Positions 30,217 to 38,558 of a stretch of 64,000 bases of DNA are shown in pieces. Source of the stretch: CAZDGB01 sp964504645 (GTDB taxonomy: Bacteria; Planctomycetota; Planctomycetia; Planctomycetales; Planctomycetaceae); NCBI GenBank assembly GCA_964504645.1, contig CAZDGB010000002.1, positions 1 through 64,000 on the forward strand. Direction: 5' to 3'. The stretch's first letter is position 1; each line of letters begins with the position of its first letter. The translations under genes were made by a program, and so were the position numbers. Below the pieces are notes generated by a model, which saw only the letters and a program-made list of their open reading frames with translations, made no database searches and was not told the origin of the DNA.

Positions 30217-31155
30217 TCACTTCGCCAGCTTCGGCACGCCGATCGCCGCGGCCATTTGGCGAACTTTTTCGCCGTAAAGCGGCCGGATATCGCGCGTCGG
30301 CGGGCGGCAGCGGCCCCCTTCCAGACCCACGTATTCCAGACAAAGCTTGTCGAGGTGCCCCTCGCCACCGGTGTACGCGGCGACTTCGGTGCACAGATCG
30401 TAATAGGGTTGAACAACGCGCGTCTGCTCGCGCTGCGCCTCGGCGTATTGGCCGGCCTCCATCATTTCCCAGAACTTCTGGCCCCATTGGGGCCAGTAGT
30501 TTGAGGCGTGCAAGTTGATGCCGCGGGCCCCGAGCATGTGGGCGAAGAGGTATTGCAGCGAGTTGTCGATGAACATGATCTGCTGCGCGTACTTCCGCAT
30601 GGCCAGCTCGAAGACGTGCCGGTGCGGAGCGAACCATTTGACGGCAATGACGTTCGGCGCTTCGATCAGCCGCCCGATGAGGTTCAACGACGTGTGAAAC
30701 CCAGTCCACGGCGTCGCATAGAAGACGATGCCGACCTTCGAATTGTCGGCGATGACCTTCAGCCATTCGACGACGTCGTCCTCGGTGGGAACTTCATAGA
30801 ACGGGGCCGACGCCTGCACGGCGACGCAGCCGGTTTTCTCGGCTCCTTTGGCGAGCGCGATCAGATCGCGCTGGTTGGTCGTCTGCACGCCGAGAATGAC
30901 CGGGACTTTGCCGGCAGCAGCTTCCACCGCCGCGGCGGCAATCTGCAACCGCTCTTCCACGTTCATCGTGTGGAACTCGCCTGCGCCGCCGCCGACGAGA
31001 ATCGCCGATTTCCCCTCGCGAGCGCCGCCGTCGACGAGAAACTGCATGTGTTTCTTCATCGCCGGCAAGTTCAGGTCGAAACTCCCCTCGTGAAAAATGG
31101 TGGGGATAGGGATGTAACAGCCGGAAATTTTCTGGGCGAGCTGCGCTTTGTTCAT
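30217..31155 (-). CDS. dihydrodipicolinate synthase (DapA/NAL) family protein
   Basis: This 312-residue cytoplasmic class I lyase is a TIM-barrel protein. AVKWF holds the Schiff-base Lys 173, and IVFYATPW holds the catalytic Tyr 146. LVGGGAGEFHTMNVEER corresponds to the family substrate loop (usually GTTGE..T), so the substrate carboxylate site is altered. This and the long TPWTGFH segment argue against lysine biosynthesis; a sugar-acid aldolase or dehydratase role is likelier. Start ATG 31155. The divergent neighbour is a Gfo/Idh/MocA oxidoreductase, a pairing common in planctomycete carbohydrate catabolism. Confidence 0.88.
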   Translation of the reverse strand: MNKAQLAQKISGCYIPIPTIFHEGSFDLNLPAMKKHMQFLVDGGAREGKSAILVGGGAGEFHTMNVEERLQIAAAAVEAAAGKVPVILGVQTTNQRDLIALAKGAEKTGCVAVQASAPFYEVPTEDDVVEWLKVIADNSKVGIVFYATPWTGFHTSLNLIGRLIEAPNVIAVKWFAPHRHVFELAMRKYAQQIMFIDNSLQYLFAHMLGARGINLHASNYWPQWGQKFWEMMEAGQYAEAQREQTRVVQPYYDLCTEVAAYTGGEGHLDKLCLEYVGLEGGRCRPPTRDIRPLYGEKVRQMAAAIGVPKLAK

Positions 31156-31326
31156 GGAATCCGTTCTGTGCGTAAGAAAGCGTGCGAGGACGCGGAGTGA
31201 CTTCGGCGGATTGTATCAACAAACGCCACTGATTACAGTCAGCGTTGATGCGTGCGACGAAGCCAGCCTTCAGCTTTGGGAAGTTCGGCTTGTGAGAGAG
31301 TTGCGACTTCAAAGGAAGCCCGAATT

Positions 31327-32394
31327 ATGACGCTCGAACCGCGACGGCAGTTTCTGCAACAACTCGCTGGCGCTGCTGTTGCGTGGCCCGCTCTTTCCTT
31401 GTTGGCGGACGAGGCGAAGTCTGCACCGCGGATCAAAGTCGGGCAGATCGGACTCACGCATGCGCATGCCAGCAAACTCGACATCTACGTGAAATCGCCG
31501 GACTACGAAGTCGTGGGCATTGTCGAGCCGAACGAGAAACTCCGCGCAGCGTATCAACGCAAGCCAGGCTACGAGAGCGTGAAATGGATGACGCGGGACG
31601 AACTCCTGAACGCGTCCGGCTTGCAGGCTGTCCTCGTCGAAACGGAAGTCAAGGACCTGCTCGACAACGCCGAAGCGTGCATCGACGCGGGGAAGCACAT
31701 CCATCTCGACAAGCCGGCCGGCGAATCACTCTCACACCTAAAACGCATCCAGGAGAAGGCTGCCAAGCAGAATCTGATGATTCAGATGGGCTACATGTTC
31801 CGCTACAACCCCGGCGTCGTCCTGCTGCGGAAATTGCTCGCCGAGGGTTGGCTCGGTGACATCTTCGAAGTTCACGCGGTCATGAGCAAAGTCGTCGATC
31901 CCAAGAGCCGCGTGGGACTGGCTCGTTATCCCGGCGGCATCATGTTCGAACTGGGCGGACACGTGATGGACCTGGTGGTCGGCGTCCTCGGTAAGCCAGA
32001 CAAAGTCACGGGCTTCAATCGCCACACATCGAAGCTCGACGACGGACTCGTCGACAACATGCTCGCCGTGCTCGAGTATCCGAAGGCAACCGGCACGGTG
32101 AAATCGACCGCCGTCGAAGTCGAAGGTTCCGCACGGCGGCAACTCACCGTGTGCGGCACCGAAGGAACGCTGCACATCCAGCCGCTGGATGATCCGTCCG
32201 TGAAACTGGCGCTGTCGAAACCGCGCGGCGAGTACAAAGCCGGCTATCAGGACATCGCGCTGCCAAAGTACGTCCGCTATGTGGATGACGCCGCCGACAT
32301 GGCGCGCGTGATTCGCGGCGAGCAGAAATTCGCCTTCTCTCCCGCTCATGACCTCGCGGTGCAGACAGCGCTGCTGGAGGCGTGCGGTTTGTAG
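31327..32394 (+). CDS. Gfo/Idh/MocA-family oxidoreductase, Tat-type signal
   Basis: This 355-residue NAD(P)-dependent sugar dehydrogenase-like protein starts at ATG 31327 behind aaagga. The N-terminus RRQFLQQLAGAAVAWPAL looks like a twin-arginine signal, so export in folded form is probable. The Rossmann fold (IKVGQIGLTHAHASKLD) shows a changed glycine motif. HIHLDKPAGES contains the family (E/D)KP motif with the catalytic Lys. GGIMFELGGHVMDLV supplies the His/Asp region. It diverges from the DHDPS-like gene. The altered nucleotide loop (GLTHAH) is common in exported planctomycete members. Substrate unknown. Confidence 0.88.
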   Translation: MTLEPRRQFLQQLAGAAVAWPALSLLADEAKSAPRIKVGQIGLTHAHASKLDIYVKSPDYEVVGIVEPNEKLRAAYQRKPGYESVKWMTRDELLNASGLQAVLVETEVKDLLDNAEACIDAGKHIHLDKPAGESLSHLKRIQEKAAKQNLMIQMGYMFRYNPGVVLLRKLLAEGWLGDIFEVHAVMSKVVDPKSRVGLARYPGGIMFELGGHVMDLVVGVLGKPDKVTGFNRHTSKLDDGLVDNMLAVLEYPKATGTVKSTAVEVEGSARRQLTVCGTEGTLHIQPLDDPSVKLALSKPRGEYKAGYQDIALPKYVRYVDDAADMARVIRGEQKFAFSPAHDLAVQTALLEACGL

Positions 32395-32399
32395 CTCGG

Positions 32400-32471
32400 A
32401 CGTGTCGGCACGATTCTTAACGTGCCGATAAAAACTCAAGATCAAGCACGTTAAGAAACGTGCCGACACGT
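32400..32471. repeat. inverted repeat, ACGTGTCGGCACG family
   Basis: Left arm acgtgtcggcacgattctta... (32400-32425) and right arm ...ttaagaaacgtgccgacacgt (32446-32471) match at 25 of 26 positions, with a 20-base loop. It starts 6 bases after the oxidoreductase stop, so it may serve as its terminator, though without a T tract. Confidence 0.85.
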
Positions 32472-32850
32472 CTCGTTCTGCGCCGGGCAGCGGTGAACAG
32501 CAGCAATTGCGTCAGCAGCGCTGCGGGTTGGATCGTTTGGTGAATTTTGGGTCTGTCGGTTTTGCAAATTGCAGCGACGGGCCGACATCGGTCGAATAAG
32601 GGATGTGTCCCTTTTTGCCGGACGATCAGCAACCAGTGTCAAAATATGACGAACACGTGAACTGGAGAGGCTCGACGCGAGTTTCTTCTGTTCATTTTCT
32701 CCAAAATGCCGCGCTGAGGCGGCATCAGGGGCTCTCTGGTTCGAATTGGCCTGATCCGATAAGACTCGCGACCTCAGAAATTCTGACGAACTTCCTCCTG
32801 TTGATTGGCCGCTTGAGCGTCTGATGTTGGTTTCGGAGAAAGCGGGAATT
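32472..32850. other. long gap before the alpha-toroid-like gene
   Basis: I see no supported gene here. Contents are a terminator-like hairpin at 32598-32616 and otherwise unique sequence. GGTTCGAATT at 32739-32748 resembles a tRNA T-loop, but no stems fit around it. The promoter of the gene at 32851 is probably in the last 150 bases. Confidence 0.5.
32598..32616 (+). terminator. small hairpin with T tract
   Basis: Arms aaggga and tccctt with a tgtg loop are followed by tttt. It is a weak but plausible intrinsic terminator, about 200 bases after the oxidoreductase gene. Confidence 0.4.
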
Positions 32851-34071
32851 ATGCGGCAGTGGGCGTCGCCCTGGAATCTGAGTTGCATCGGCGTCGCGAT
32901 CGCGGTGGCGTTCAGCCCGGCTGGAATCCATTCCGCGTGGGCCGATCCGAATCCGGCGGCTCCGGAAGGTCAGCCGGCCGATCCGCTCCTGGCTCAGGTC
33001 GACGCAGCGATTGAAGTCAACAGCCGGCGATTCCTCGTCGCCAACGCCCATTCCCCGTGGCAGATTTTTCACGGCATCCTGGCGCTGCGGCAGAACTTCC
33101 AGGTCAAGCTCGACGACAAGAAGGTCTCGGCGATCGAATGGATCGCCACGGCTGAAACGAAATTCGATAACGAGCCGCTGATCGTCCTCACGGACTTCGG
33201 TGCGAATTTTCATTCGTTCACGCGGCCCTACGCCTTCCAGGGGCATCCGGCGCAGTTTCTCGCGCTGTTGAGCCAGTCCAACCTGCCGACGACGTACCAG
33301 TTCCGCGCTGAAGGCAAAGACGTCACGATCTCGGACATGCTCAAAGACACGATGATGCAGGTGAACTCGCAAGAGGAAGTCACCTGGGTCCTGTGGGCCC
33401 TCAATCACTATCTGAAGAGCGACGCCAAGTGGACGAACAAGCACGGCGAAGCATGGAGCATTGAAAAGCTGGTGCAGACCGAATCAGGCGCCGTGGTCGA
33501 GAACTCCGCGTGCGGGGGCAATCACGGCCTGTTCGCTTTGTCCCGGGCACGGGACAAGTATCTGAAAACCGGACAACCTTTGCGCGGCGTATGGTTGGTT
33601 GCCGATCAGAAAATCAAACGCTACACCGAAATCGCCCGGTCGCTGCAGAACTACGACGGCAGCTTCTCGTCCGCCTTCTATCGCGGCCCGGAATTCAGCA
33701 ACGATATTAATACGCGGCTCAATTCGACCGGACACACGCTGGAGTTTCTCGCGGCCGCGATTCCGGAGCAGCGGCTGCGCGAGCCGTGGATGGAAAAAGC
33801 GGTCGCCACCTTGTCGAAGGACTTGTACGACCACCGGCATCAGCAGGTCGATTGCGGCCCGCTGTACCATTCGCTCAATGCACTCATGATCTACCGCGAG
33901 CGGGTGCGCGGCGAACGGCCGGCGCTGCTCGTGATGAAATCCGCGCTGGTTCCCAAACCGACGAGCGTCGTCGCGACCATTCCGGTCGTCATTCCCACGT
34001 CGATCCAGCCGGCGATTGACCGCCGCCTCGACGGCCCGATCTCGGCGCTCGACGCGATCCGCCGCCAGTAG
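32851..34071 (+). CDS. exported hypothetical protein, alpha-toroid-like
   Basis: This 406-residue exported protein has a signal peptide (residues about 1-31, HSAWA/DP). I chose ATG 32851, preceded by ggagaaag; ATG 32824 would add 9 residues. The body is helical, with repeated features of terpene-cyclase-like alpha/alpha toroids (VTWVLWALNHYLK, NYDGSFSSAFYRGPE, GHTLEFLAAAIPEQ, CGPLYHSLNALMIY). Conserved-looking Cys sit in NSACGGNHGLFAL and VDCGP. No catalytic DxDD or SCTAE motif is present, so enzyme activity is not supported. The C-terminal tail is Pro/Val-rich. Family unknown. Confidence 0.6.
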   Translation: MRQWASPWNLSCIGVAIAVAFSPAGIHSAWADPNPAAPEGQPADPLLAQVDAAIEVNSRRFLVANAHSPWQIFHGILALRQNFQVKLDDKKVSAIEWIATAETKFDNEPLIVLTDFGANFHSFTRPYAFQGHPAQFLALLSQSNLPTTYQFRAEGKDVTISDMLKDTMMQVNSQEEVTWVLWALNHYLKSDAKWTNKHGEAWSIEKLVQTESGAVVENSACGGNHGLFALSRARDKYLKTGQPLRGVWLVADQKIKRYTEIARSLQNYDGSFSSAFYRGPEFSNDINTRLNSTGHTLEFLAAAIPEQRLREPWMEKAVATLSKDLYDHRHQQVDCGPLYHSLNALMIYRERVRGERPALLVMKSALVPKPTSVVATIPVVIPTSIQPAIDRRLDGPISALDAIRRQ

Positions 34072-34267
34072 CCCATCGCTGGCCGGAAATCGATCGCGCG
34101 GAGGGGTTCGCCTGAAGAGACAATGAGCACCCCGTTTCCTTGCTTGTCGCTGAAAATCGCGACTTGTATAACCAATCCGCATGGAGTGGCGGATCGGCCC
34201 ATTCACGGGCCACGAGCCGAACCGACCGCTAATGAAATCCCCTTGGTTTCAGCGGAAGGAGTTCTCA

Positions 34268-34693
34268 ATGGTTCGGTGGAACACACTCGCACGGCAACAA
34301 TGGTTCGCAAGCACGGGCATCGTGCTGCTGCTAGTTGCCACGGCGTCGGCAGCCGTGATTCGCGGCGATGTCACTGTGGGCCTCAATGGCGCGGACAGTG
34401 CCGGCAGCCCGTCGTCGGCCAACGGCACGCAAGTGACCGGCAAGGCCTACAAGCTCAGCGATACCGGCGTGATCCTCCAAATAGGTCAGGGCACGGTCAT
34501 CAACGAGTATCGCCGTTTCCGCATCTTTCAGGATCAAGGGACCACGGTCACCGACCCGGAAGAAACCTCGGCCACTTACACGGCCACGAGCGATCTAGAG
34601 GTCATCGGCCGGGCCAATTCGAGCGGCAGCGCTTTCGCCTGCCAGATCAGCATCTATGATCCGGCTCAGGACGTGCCGAGCGATCCGATCTGA
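34268..34693 (+). CDS. exported small beta-rich hypothetical protein
   Basis: This 141-residue protein starts at ATG 34268 behind aaggag. A signal peptide (residues about 1-32, ATASA/AV) is followed by a short beta-rich domain (VIRGDVTVGLNG, GKAYKLSDTGVILQ, YTATSDLEVIGRAN). I do not recognise a family. It is followed by a good terminator hairpin at 34734 and then a DUF1559 gene. Confidence 0.55.
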   Translation: MVRWNTLARQQWFASTGIVLLLVATASAAVIRGDVTVGLNGADSAGSPSSANGTQVTGKAYKLSDTGVILQIGQGTVINEYRRFRIFQDQGTTVTDPEETSATYTATSDLEVIGRANSSGSAFACQISIYDPAQDVPSDPI

Positions 34694-34733
34694 GATTGAC
34701 AGTTCCCGGCCCAGTCTCGCATGATCAGAGGAG

Positions 34734-34766
34734 ACCCCGCTCGCAGCCGCGGGCGGGGCCTTTCCC
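34734..34766 (+). terminator. GC-rich hairpin with T-rich tail
   Basis: Arms ccccgctcgc and gcgggcgggg pair with one G-T position around a short loop and are followed by cctttccctt. It is a likely intrinsic terminator for the gene ending at 34693. Confidence 0.6.
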
Positions 34767-34805
34767 TTCTGTGCTGGAAGCCATCTCACGGTGAAAGACG
34801 GCGCG

Positions 34806-35654
34806 ATGAACGGCTGCCAATGCCCGCCGTGCCGACGCGGATTCACGCTGACGGAACTCCTCGTTGTGATGGCCGTGATCGGCATTTTGCTGGCGTTGGC
34901 GTTGCCCGCGATTCAGCAAGCGCGGGCCGCGGCGCGCCGGGCGCAGTGCTTGAATCATCTGCACCAGTTGGGCGTGGCGCTGCACAACTATCATGATACG
35001 CACAGCATTCTGCCGCCGGGGGCGATCGTCCTCGGGCCGGGTCTGCCGGTCGTCTATTCCGGGTGGGGCTGGGGAGCGATGATTCTGCCGATGGTCGACC
35101 AGTCGCCGCTTTACGGCCGAATCGATTTCAACCTGGGCACGGCGGTCGGCGCGAACGAAGCGGTTCTGCGGCAAGGACTGTCGGTTTGGCGCTGCCCCAG
35201 TGATCCGGCCGCCGACACCATTCCCGTCACGGTCGGCGCGTATCCCACGACGACCGTCTCGACCGGCAATTACTGCGGCGTCGCGGCGATGCTCGGACCG
35301 CTCTCGGCGGTCCGCTTCGGCGCGGTGACGGACGGCCTTTCGCAGACGCTGATGCTCGGCGAGCGAATCAACCAGCCGCTCGCGCTCGGCAACCCGCCGT
35401 TTACCTCGTCCTGGTCCGGCCTCGTCTCCAAGTCCGATCAGTACGTGTTCAATTCGATGCCGTACACATCCGCGAGCGCCGCGTACCCGATCAATTTTCA
35501 TCAGGGGGGGACGCAGAATTTCTCCAGCGGGCACACCGGCGGAGCCCATTTCACATTCGGCGACGGGTCGGCCAAATTCTTGAGCGAGTTGATGGATGTC
35601 TTCCTTTTTGAATCCCTGGGCACACGCGACGGCGGAGAAGTCATCGAGTTCTGA
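34806..35654 (+). CDS. DUF1559 protein with type IV prepilin-like N-terminus
   Basis: This 282-residue protein is of the large planctomycete DUF1559 family. RRGFTLTELLVVMAVIGIL at residues 10-28 is a class III (prepilin-type) signal, with cleavage expected after the Gly and the Glu at +5. The mature protein should form a pseudopilin-like helix plus a C-terminal beta domain ending SSGHTGGAHFTFGDGSAKF, the usual H-x-DG signature. I chose ATG 34806; GTG 34791 is an alternative. These proteins are thought to be surface or pseudopilus components, but their role is not established. Its end overlaps the next gene by 59 bases. Confidence 0.9.
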   Translation: MNGCQCPPCRRGFTLTELLVVMAVIGILLALALPAIQQARAAARRAQCLNHLHQLGVALHNYHDTHSILPPGAIVLGPGLPVVYSGWGWGAMILPMVDQSPLYGRIDFNLGTAVGANEAVLRQGLSVWRCPSDPAADTIPVTVGAYPTTTVSTGNYCGVAAMLGPLSAVRFGAVTDGLSQTLMLGERINQPLALGNPPFTSSWSGLVSKSDQYVFNSMPYTSASAAYPINFHQGGTQNFSSGHTGGAHFTFGDGSAKFLSELMDVFLFESLGTRDGGEVIEF

Positions 35655-36186
35655 CGGCCGCGTCCGCCTGTTCGACTACGGTCCGCTGGCATTGCTCCTG
35701 CTGGCGGCGGCGGGACTCTTCGCGTACGTCTACTGGCCCAGAGTCGATCACAAAGCGGAACTCGACCGGCAGATTCAGGAAGCCTGGATGTCCGGCCGGG
35801 AAATCGTCGATGCGCTGGAGTTCTTCGAGAAAGGGGGATCGTACGAAAGCGACGATCGGCCATCAGCGGCCAGCCTCGATCAGGAATACGTGATCCCGCT
35901 CGTGAAGCAATTGCGAGAGCAGCATCATTTGAAAGTAATGGCCATCGTGCGCGACGACGATTCGAAGCGGGCGATGGCCATCGTGGCGGAAGCGCCGGCC
36001 AACCGGGCTGCGAGAAACGCCGTGCGGACCACGATCCTGGCAGCCGCCGACGCGTTTCCCGGATTGCTATTGCAGAACTGGAGCCATCAATGGGTCTCGC
36101 TCGATTTCATCGACGACCAGGAGATGGCCGCGTTCAAGCCGCAAACTCTGGCCCGCATCAAAGCGAGCCAGCGCCGCATGGAATAA
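35596..36186 (+). CDS. membrane-anchored hypothetical protein
   Basis: This 196-residue protein has one transmembrane helix (residues about 30-46, LALLLLAAAGLFAYVYW) and a mainly helical exposed domain of about 145 residues (REQHHLKVMAIVRDDDSKRAMAIV). No family is recognised. ATG 35596 lies inside the preceding DUF1559 gene in another frame, giving a 59-base overlap; there is no later ATG before the helix. The overlap suggests translation coupled to the DUF1559 protein, so the two may work together. Confidence 0.55.
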   Translation: MSSFLNPWAHATAEKSSSSDGRVRLFDYGPLALLLLAAAGLFAYVYWPRVDHKAELDRQIQEAWMSGREIVDALEFFEKGGSYESDDRPSAASLDQEYVIPLVKQLREQHHLKVMAIVRDDDSKRAMAIVAEAPANRAARNAVRTTILAAADAFPGLLLQNWSHQWVSLDFIDDQEMAAFKPQTLARIKASQRRME

Positions 36187-36196
36187 GGCCAGATCC

Positions 36197-36267
36197 AAAG
36201 CCGCGGATGGCATCCGCGGTTTTCCGTTCGGCGAAAAAAGAAGACCGCAGTTGCCAACCGCAGCTTT
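36197..36267. repeat. bipartite GCCGCGG element, copy 4
   Basis: The halves aaagccgcggatggcatccg... and ...accgcagttgccaaccgcag match the family, with one base change in the second half (CGCAG for CGCGG) mirrored on both sides of its hairpin. It lies between convergent genes (stops 36186 and 36275) and may act as a bidirectional terminator. Confidence 0.85.
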
Positions 36268-36274
36268 CGCGGCG

Positions 36275-37525
36275 TCACTTCGCCGGGCCGTCATTCCGCC
36301 ACCAGCGAATCTCGTTGTCGGTCCGCTCCGCCGCGGCCGCGATGTCCAGCCGCTTGTCGCCGTTGAAATCGCCGAGGATCACCGTCACTGCGTTGGTCCA
36401 GGGGTGCTTGAGCTCGTGATACTTCCACCCCGTTTTCGGGTCGCCGGTGTTTTCAATCCAGCCGATGCGGCCATTCGCCGTCCAACCGGTCGCGACGAGG
36501 TCGAGATCCTTGTCGCCGTCGAGATCACCGGCAACGACTTCGAAGCCGTTGGTGAAGTCGTCGATCACGGAGTGCTTTTTCCATTCGACGCCAAGCCCCG
36601 GCTTGCCGACGTTTTCGTACCAGGCGATCTGATGCGACTTGGGTTCACCGGCGAACGCGATGCCGAACGCCATGATCACGTCGAGATCGCCGTCCAGATC
36701 GAGATCGACCGCGTGTCCGTGAGCCGGGCCGCCGGTCTTATCATCGATGATGTGCTTCTTCCATTTCTCGGCCTGCGGCTTGCCGGAATTCTCGTACCAC
36801 ATGATCGTGCTGCCGGTCCGCGAGGAGCCAAGCAAGTCCGGCTTGCCGTCGCGGCTGAAATCGGCGGCGATGATCGTCCGCGTCTCGCCGATGTCGGCGT
36901 CGATTTCGTGCCGCTTCCAGCCGCTCGCCTTGCCAAGATTCTCGAACCAGTCGAAGCGATTGCCGAACCGCCAGCTCGACGCCGCGACGTCGAGATCGCC
37001 GTCGCCGTCGAGATCGGAGAGCGCGACGTCGTACGAGCCGGGAACCTCCTTCGGCGCGGCGACGCGGTGGAGCTTCCATTCGCCGGCGATCTTGTCGTTG
37101 CCGGGATGCTCGAACCAGCGGATGTCCCATTTCGTCTGGTGATTATCGACGATGACGACGTCGGGCTTGCCGTCGCCGTTGACGTCGCCGTGCGCGTGCC
37201 GTTCGAGCCGCACCGGCTGGTCTTCCTCGCCGCGGTATTTCTGGATGAACGAATGCTTAAAGTTCCCTTTGCCGTCGTTGAGCAGCAAATAGACCTGGCT
37301 GTTCGGCTCGGCGTCGGCGCTGGTGATGTCGAGATCGCCGTCGCCGTCGAGATCGCTCGCGACCACCGCATATGAGTAGGTGTATTTGAAGAGCAGCCGC
37401 GTTTCCGTGAACTGCAGCGGACCGGCGGTGACGACTTTCGGCGGCTCCGGCTCCGCGGAGGGTTCGCCCGCCGAAACCATCGAGACCGCAACACCGAGGA
37501 AAGCAAACGACAACAAATGCTTCAT
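36275..37525 (-). CDS. exported FG-GAP/VCBS repeat beta-propeller protein
   Basis: This 416-residue exported protein has a signal peptide (MKHLLSFAFLGVAVSMVSAG). About seven FG-GAP/VCBS blades follow, each with a calcium-type loop: ASDLDGDGDLD, GDVNGDGKPDVV, LSDLDGDGDLDVA, ADFSRDGKPDLLG, VDLDLDGDLDVI, AGDLDGDKDLDLV and LGDFNGDKRLDIA. Relatives often bind carbohydrate or protein partners; no catalytic site is visible. ATG 37525 follows aaaggg. It is divergent from a secreted creatininase-family gene. Confidence 0.88.
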   Translation of the reverse strand: MKHLLSFAFLGVAVSMVSAGEPSAEPEPPKVVTAGPLQFTETRLLFKYTYSYAVVASDLDGDGDLDITSADAEPNSQVYLLLNDGKGNFKHSFIQKYRGEEDQPVRLERHAHGDVNGDGKPDVVIVDNHQTKWDIRWFEHPGNDKIAGEWKLHRVAAPKEVPGSYDVALSDLDGDGDLDVAASSWRFGNRFDWFENLGKASGWKRHEIDADIGETRTIIAADFSRDGKPDLLGSSRTGSTIMWYENSGKPQAEKWKKHIIDDKTGGPAHGHAVDLDLDGDLDVIMAFGIAFAGEPKSHQIAWYENVGKPGLGVEWKKHSVIDDFTNGFEVVAGDLDGDKDLDLVATGWTANGRIGWIENTGDPKTGWKYHELKHPWTNAVTVILGDFNGDKRLDIAAAAERTDNEIRWWRNDGPAK

Positions 37526-37650
37526 GGATTCGCCCTTTCGCGGATCAAAAAGACGTTTATCAACAGTTGCCGGTTTGAGAGCATAGCATTTAAGATCGTG
37601 GATGGGTAGCGTGCCGAAAGCCCGCTTCGGTTTCTTCAGGAGCAAACGAA

Positions 37651-38484
37651 ATGCTGCAAAAACTCATGACGTGTGGACTCTGCTTCATCCTCGCCTGGAC
37701 TGCGGCCGCGCCGGACCCGACGTCGCCCGATCCCAAGACGCCGCGGCCGATCGACGCCGGGGATTCGGTCTTTCTGGAAGACCTCACCTGGATGGAAGTC
37801 CGCGATGCAATGGCGGCCGGCAAGGACACCGTCATCGTCGCGACGGGCGGCATGGAAATGAACGGGCCGTACCTCGTCACCGGCAAACACAACGTCGTGC
37901 TGAAAGGGACGACGCAGGCCATCGCGAAGAAACTCGGCAACGCACTTGTCGCGCCGATCATCGCCTTCGTTCCCGAAGGAGACATCGACCCACCGACGTT
38001 CATGATGCGCTACCCCGGCTCGATCAGCCTCACCGAGCCCACGTATCAGGCGCTGCTCACCGACATCTGCGCGTCGCTGCGGGCGAACGGCTTCAAGCAC
38101 ATCGTCCTCATCGGCGACAGCGGCGGCAACCAGGACGGGATGAAAGCCGTCGCGGCGAAACTCACGCAGAAATGGACCGACGGCAAGACGAAAATCGTCT
38201 ACGTCCCCGAGTACTACAACTACGGCAACGTCGCGACCTGGATCGCAGAGCAGGGCATCAAGCAGGTCGACGAGGGCCTGCACGACGATTTCCCCATGAC
38301 CGCCGTGATGATGTCGGTCGATCCGGCGAGCGTTCGTACCGAGCAGCGGATCAAAGCGAACAAGTTCCGCATCAACGGCATCGATCTCGCGCCGAAGGAA
38401 AAGACGATCGCCCTCGGCAAAAAGATCATCGACTACCGAGCCGATGTCGCCGCGAAAGCGATTCAAGCGGCGCTGGCGAAGTGA
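37651..38484 (+). CDS. exported creatininase-family protein
   Basis: This 277-residue protein has a signal peptide (residues about 1-20, WTAA/AP) and then a creatininase fold. The family metal motif (GSxEQHGPHLP) appears as GGMEMNGPYLVTGKHN, so the first Glu is kept but the next His is Asn. FVPEGDIDPPTFMMRYPGSI and LIGDSGGNQDGM follow. Metal-ligand changes of this kind are seen in an exported subgroup, so I infer a changed metal site or substrate (amidohydrolase on cyclic or N-linked compounds). Start ATG 37651. Confidence 0.8.
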   Translation: MLQKLMTCGLCFILAWTAAAPDPTSPDPKTPRPIDAGDSVFLEDLTWMEVRDAMAAGKDTVIVATGGMEMNGPYLVTGKHNVVLKGTTQAIAKKLGNALVAPIIAFVPEGDIDPPTFMMRYPGSISLTEPTYQALLTDICASLRANGFKHIVLIGDSGGNQDGMKAVAAKLTQKWTDGKTKIVYVPEYYNYGNVATWIAEQGIKQVDEGLHDDFPMTAVMMSVDPASVRTEQRIKANKFRINGIDLAPKEKTIALGKKIIDYRADVAAKAIQAALAK

Positions 38485-38488
38485 TCCC

Positions 38489-38558
38489 AAAGCCGCGGTT
38501 TGGCAACCGCGGTTTTCGTACTGCGGACAACAAGACCGCGGATGCCATCCGCGGCTTT
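38489..38558. repeat. bipartite GCCGCGG element, copy 5, touching a stop codon
   Basis: The halves aaagccgcggtttggcaaccg... and ...accgcggatgccatccgcgg end at gcttt. The last two bases (38557-38558) are also part of the TAA stop of the minus-strand PQQ-type gene. It sits between convergent genes. Confidence 0.9.

Noticed and set aside
32700..32770. tRNA-like GGTTCGAATT
   Set aside because: No acceptor, D or anticodon stems can be drawn around it and the T stem does not pair.
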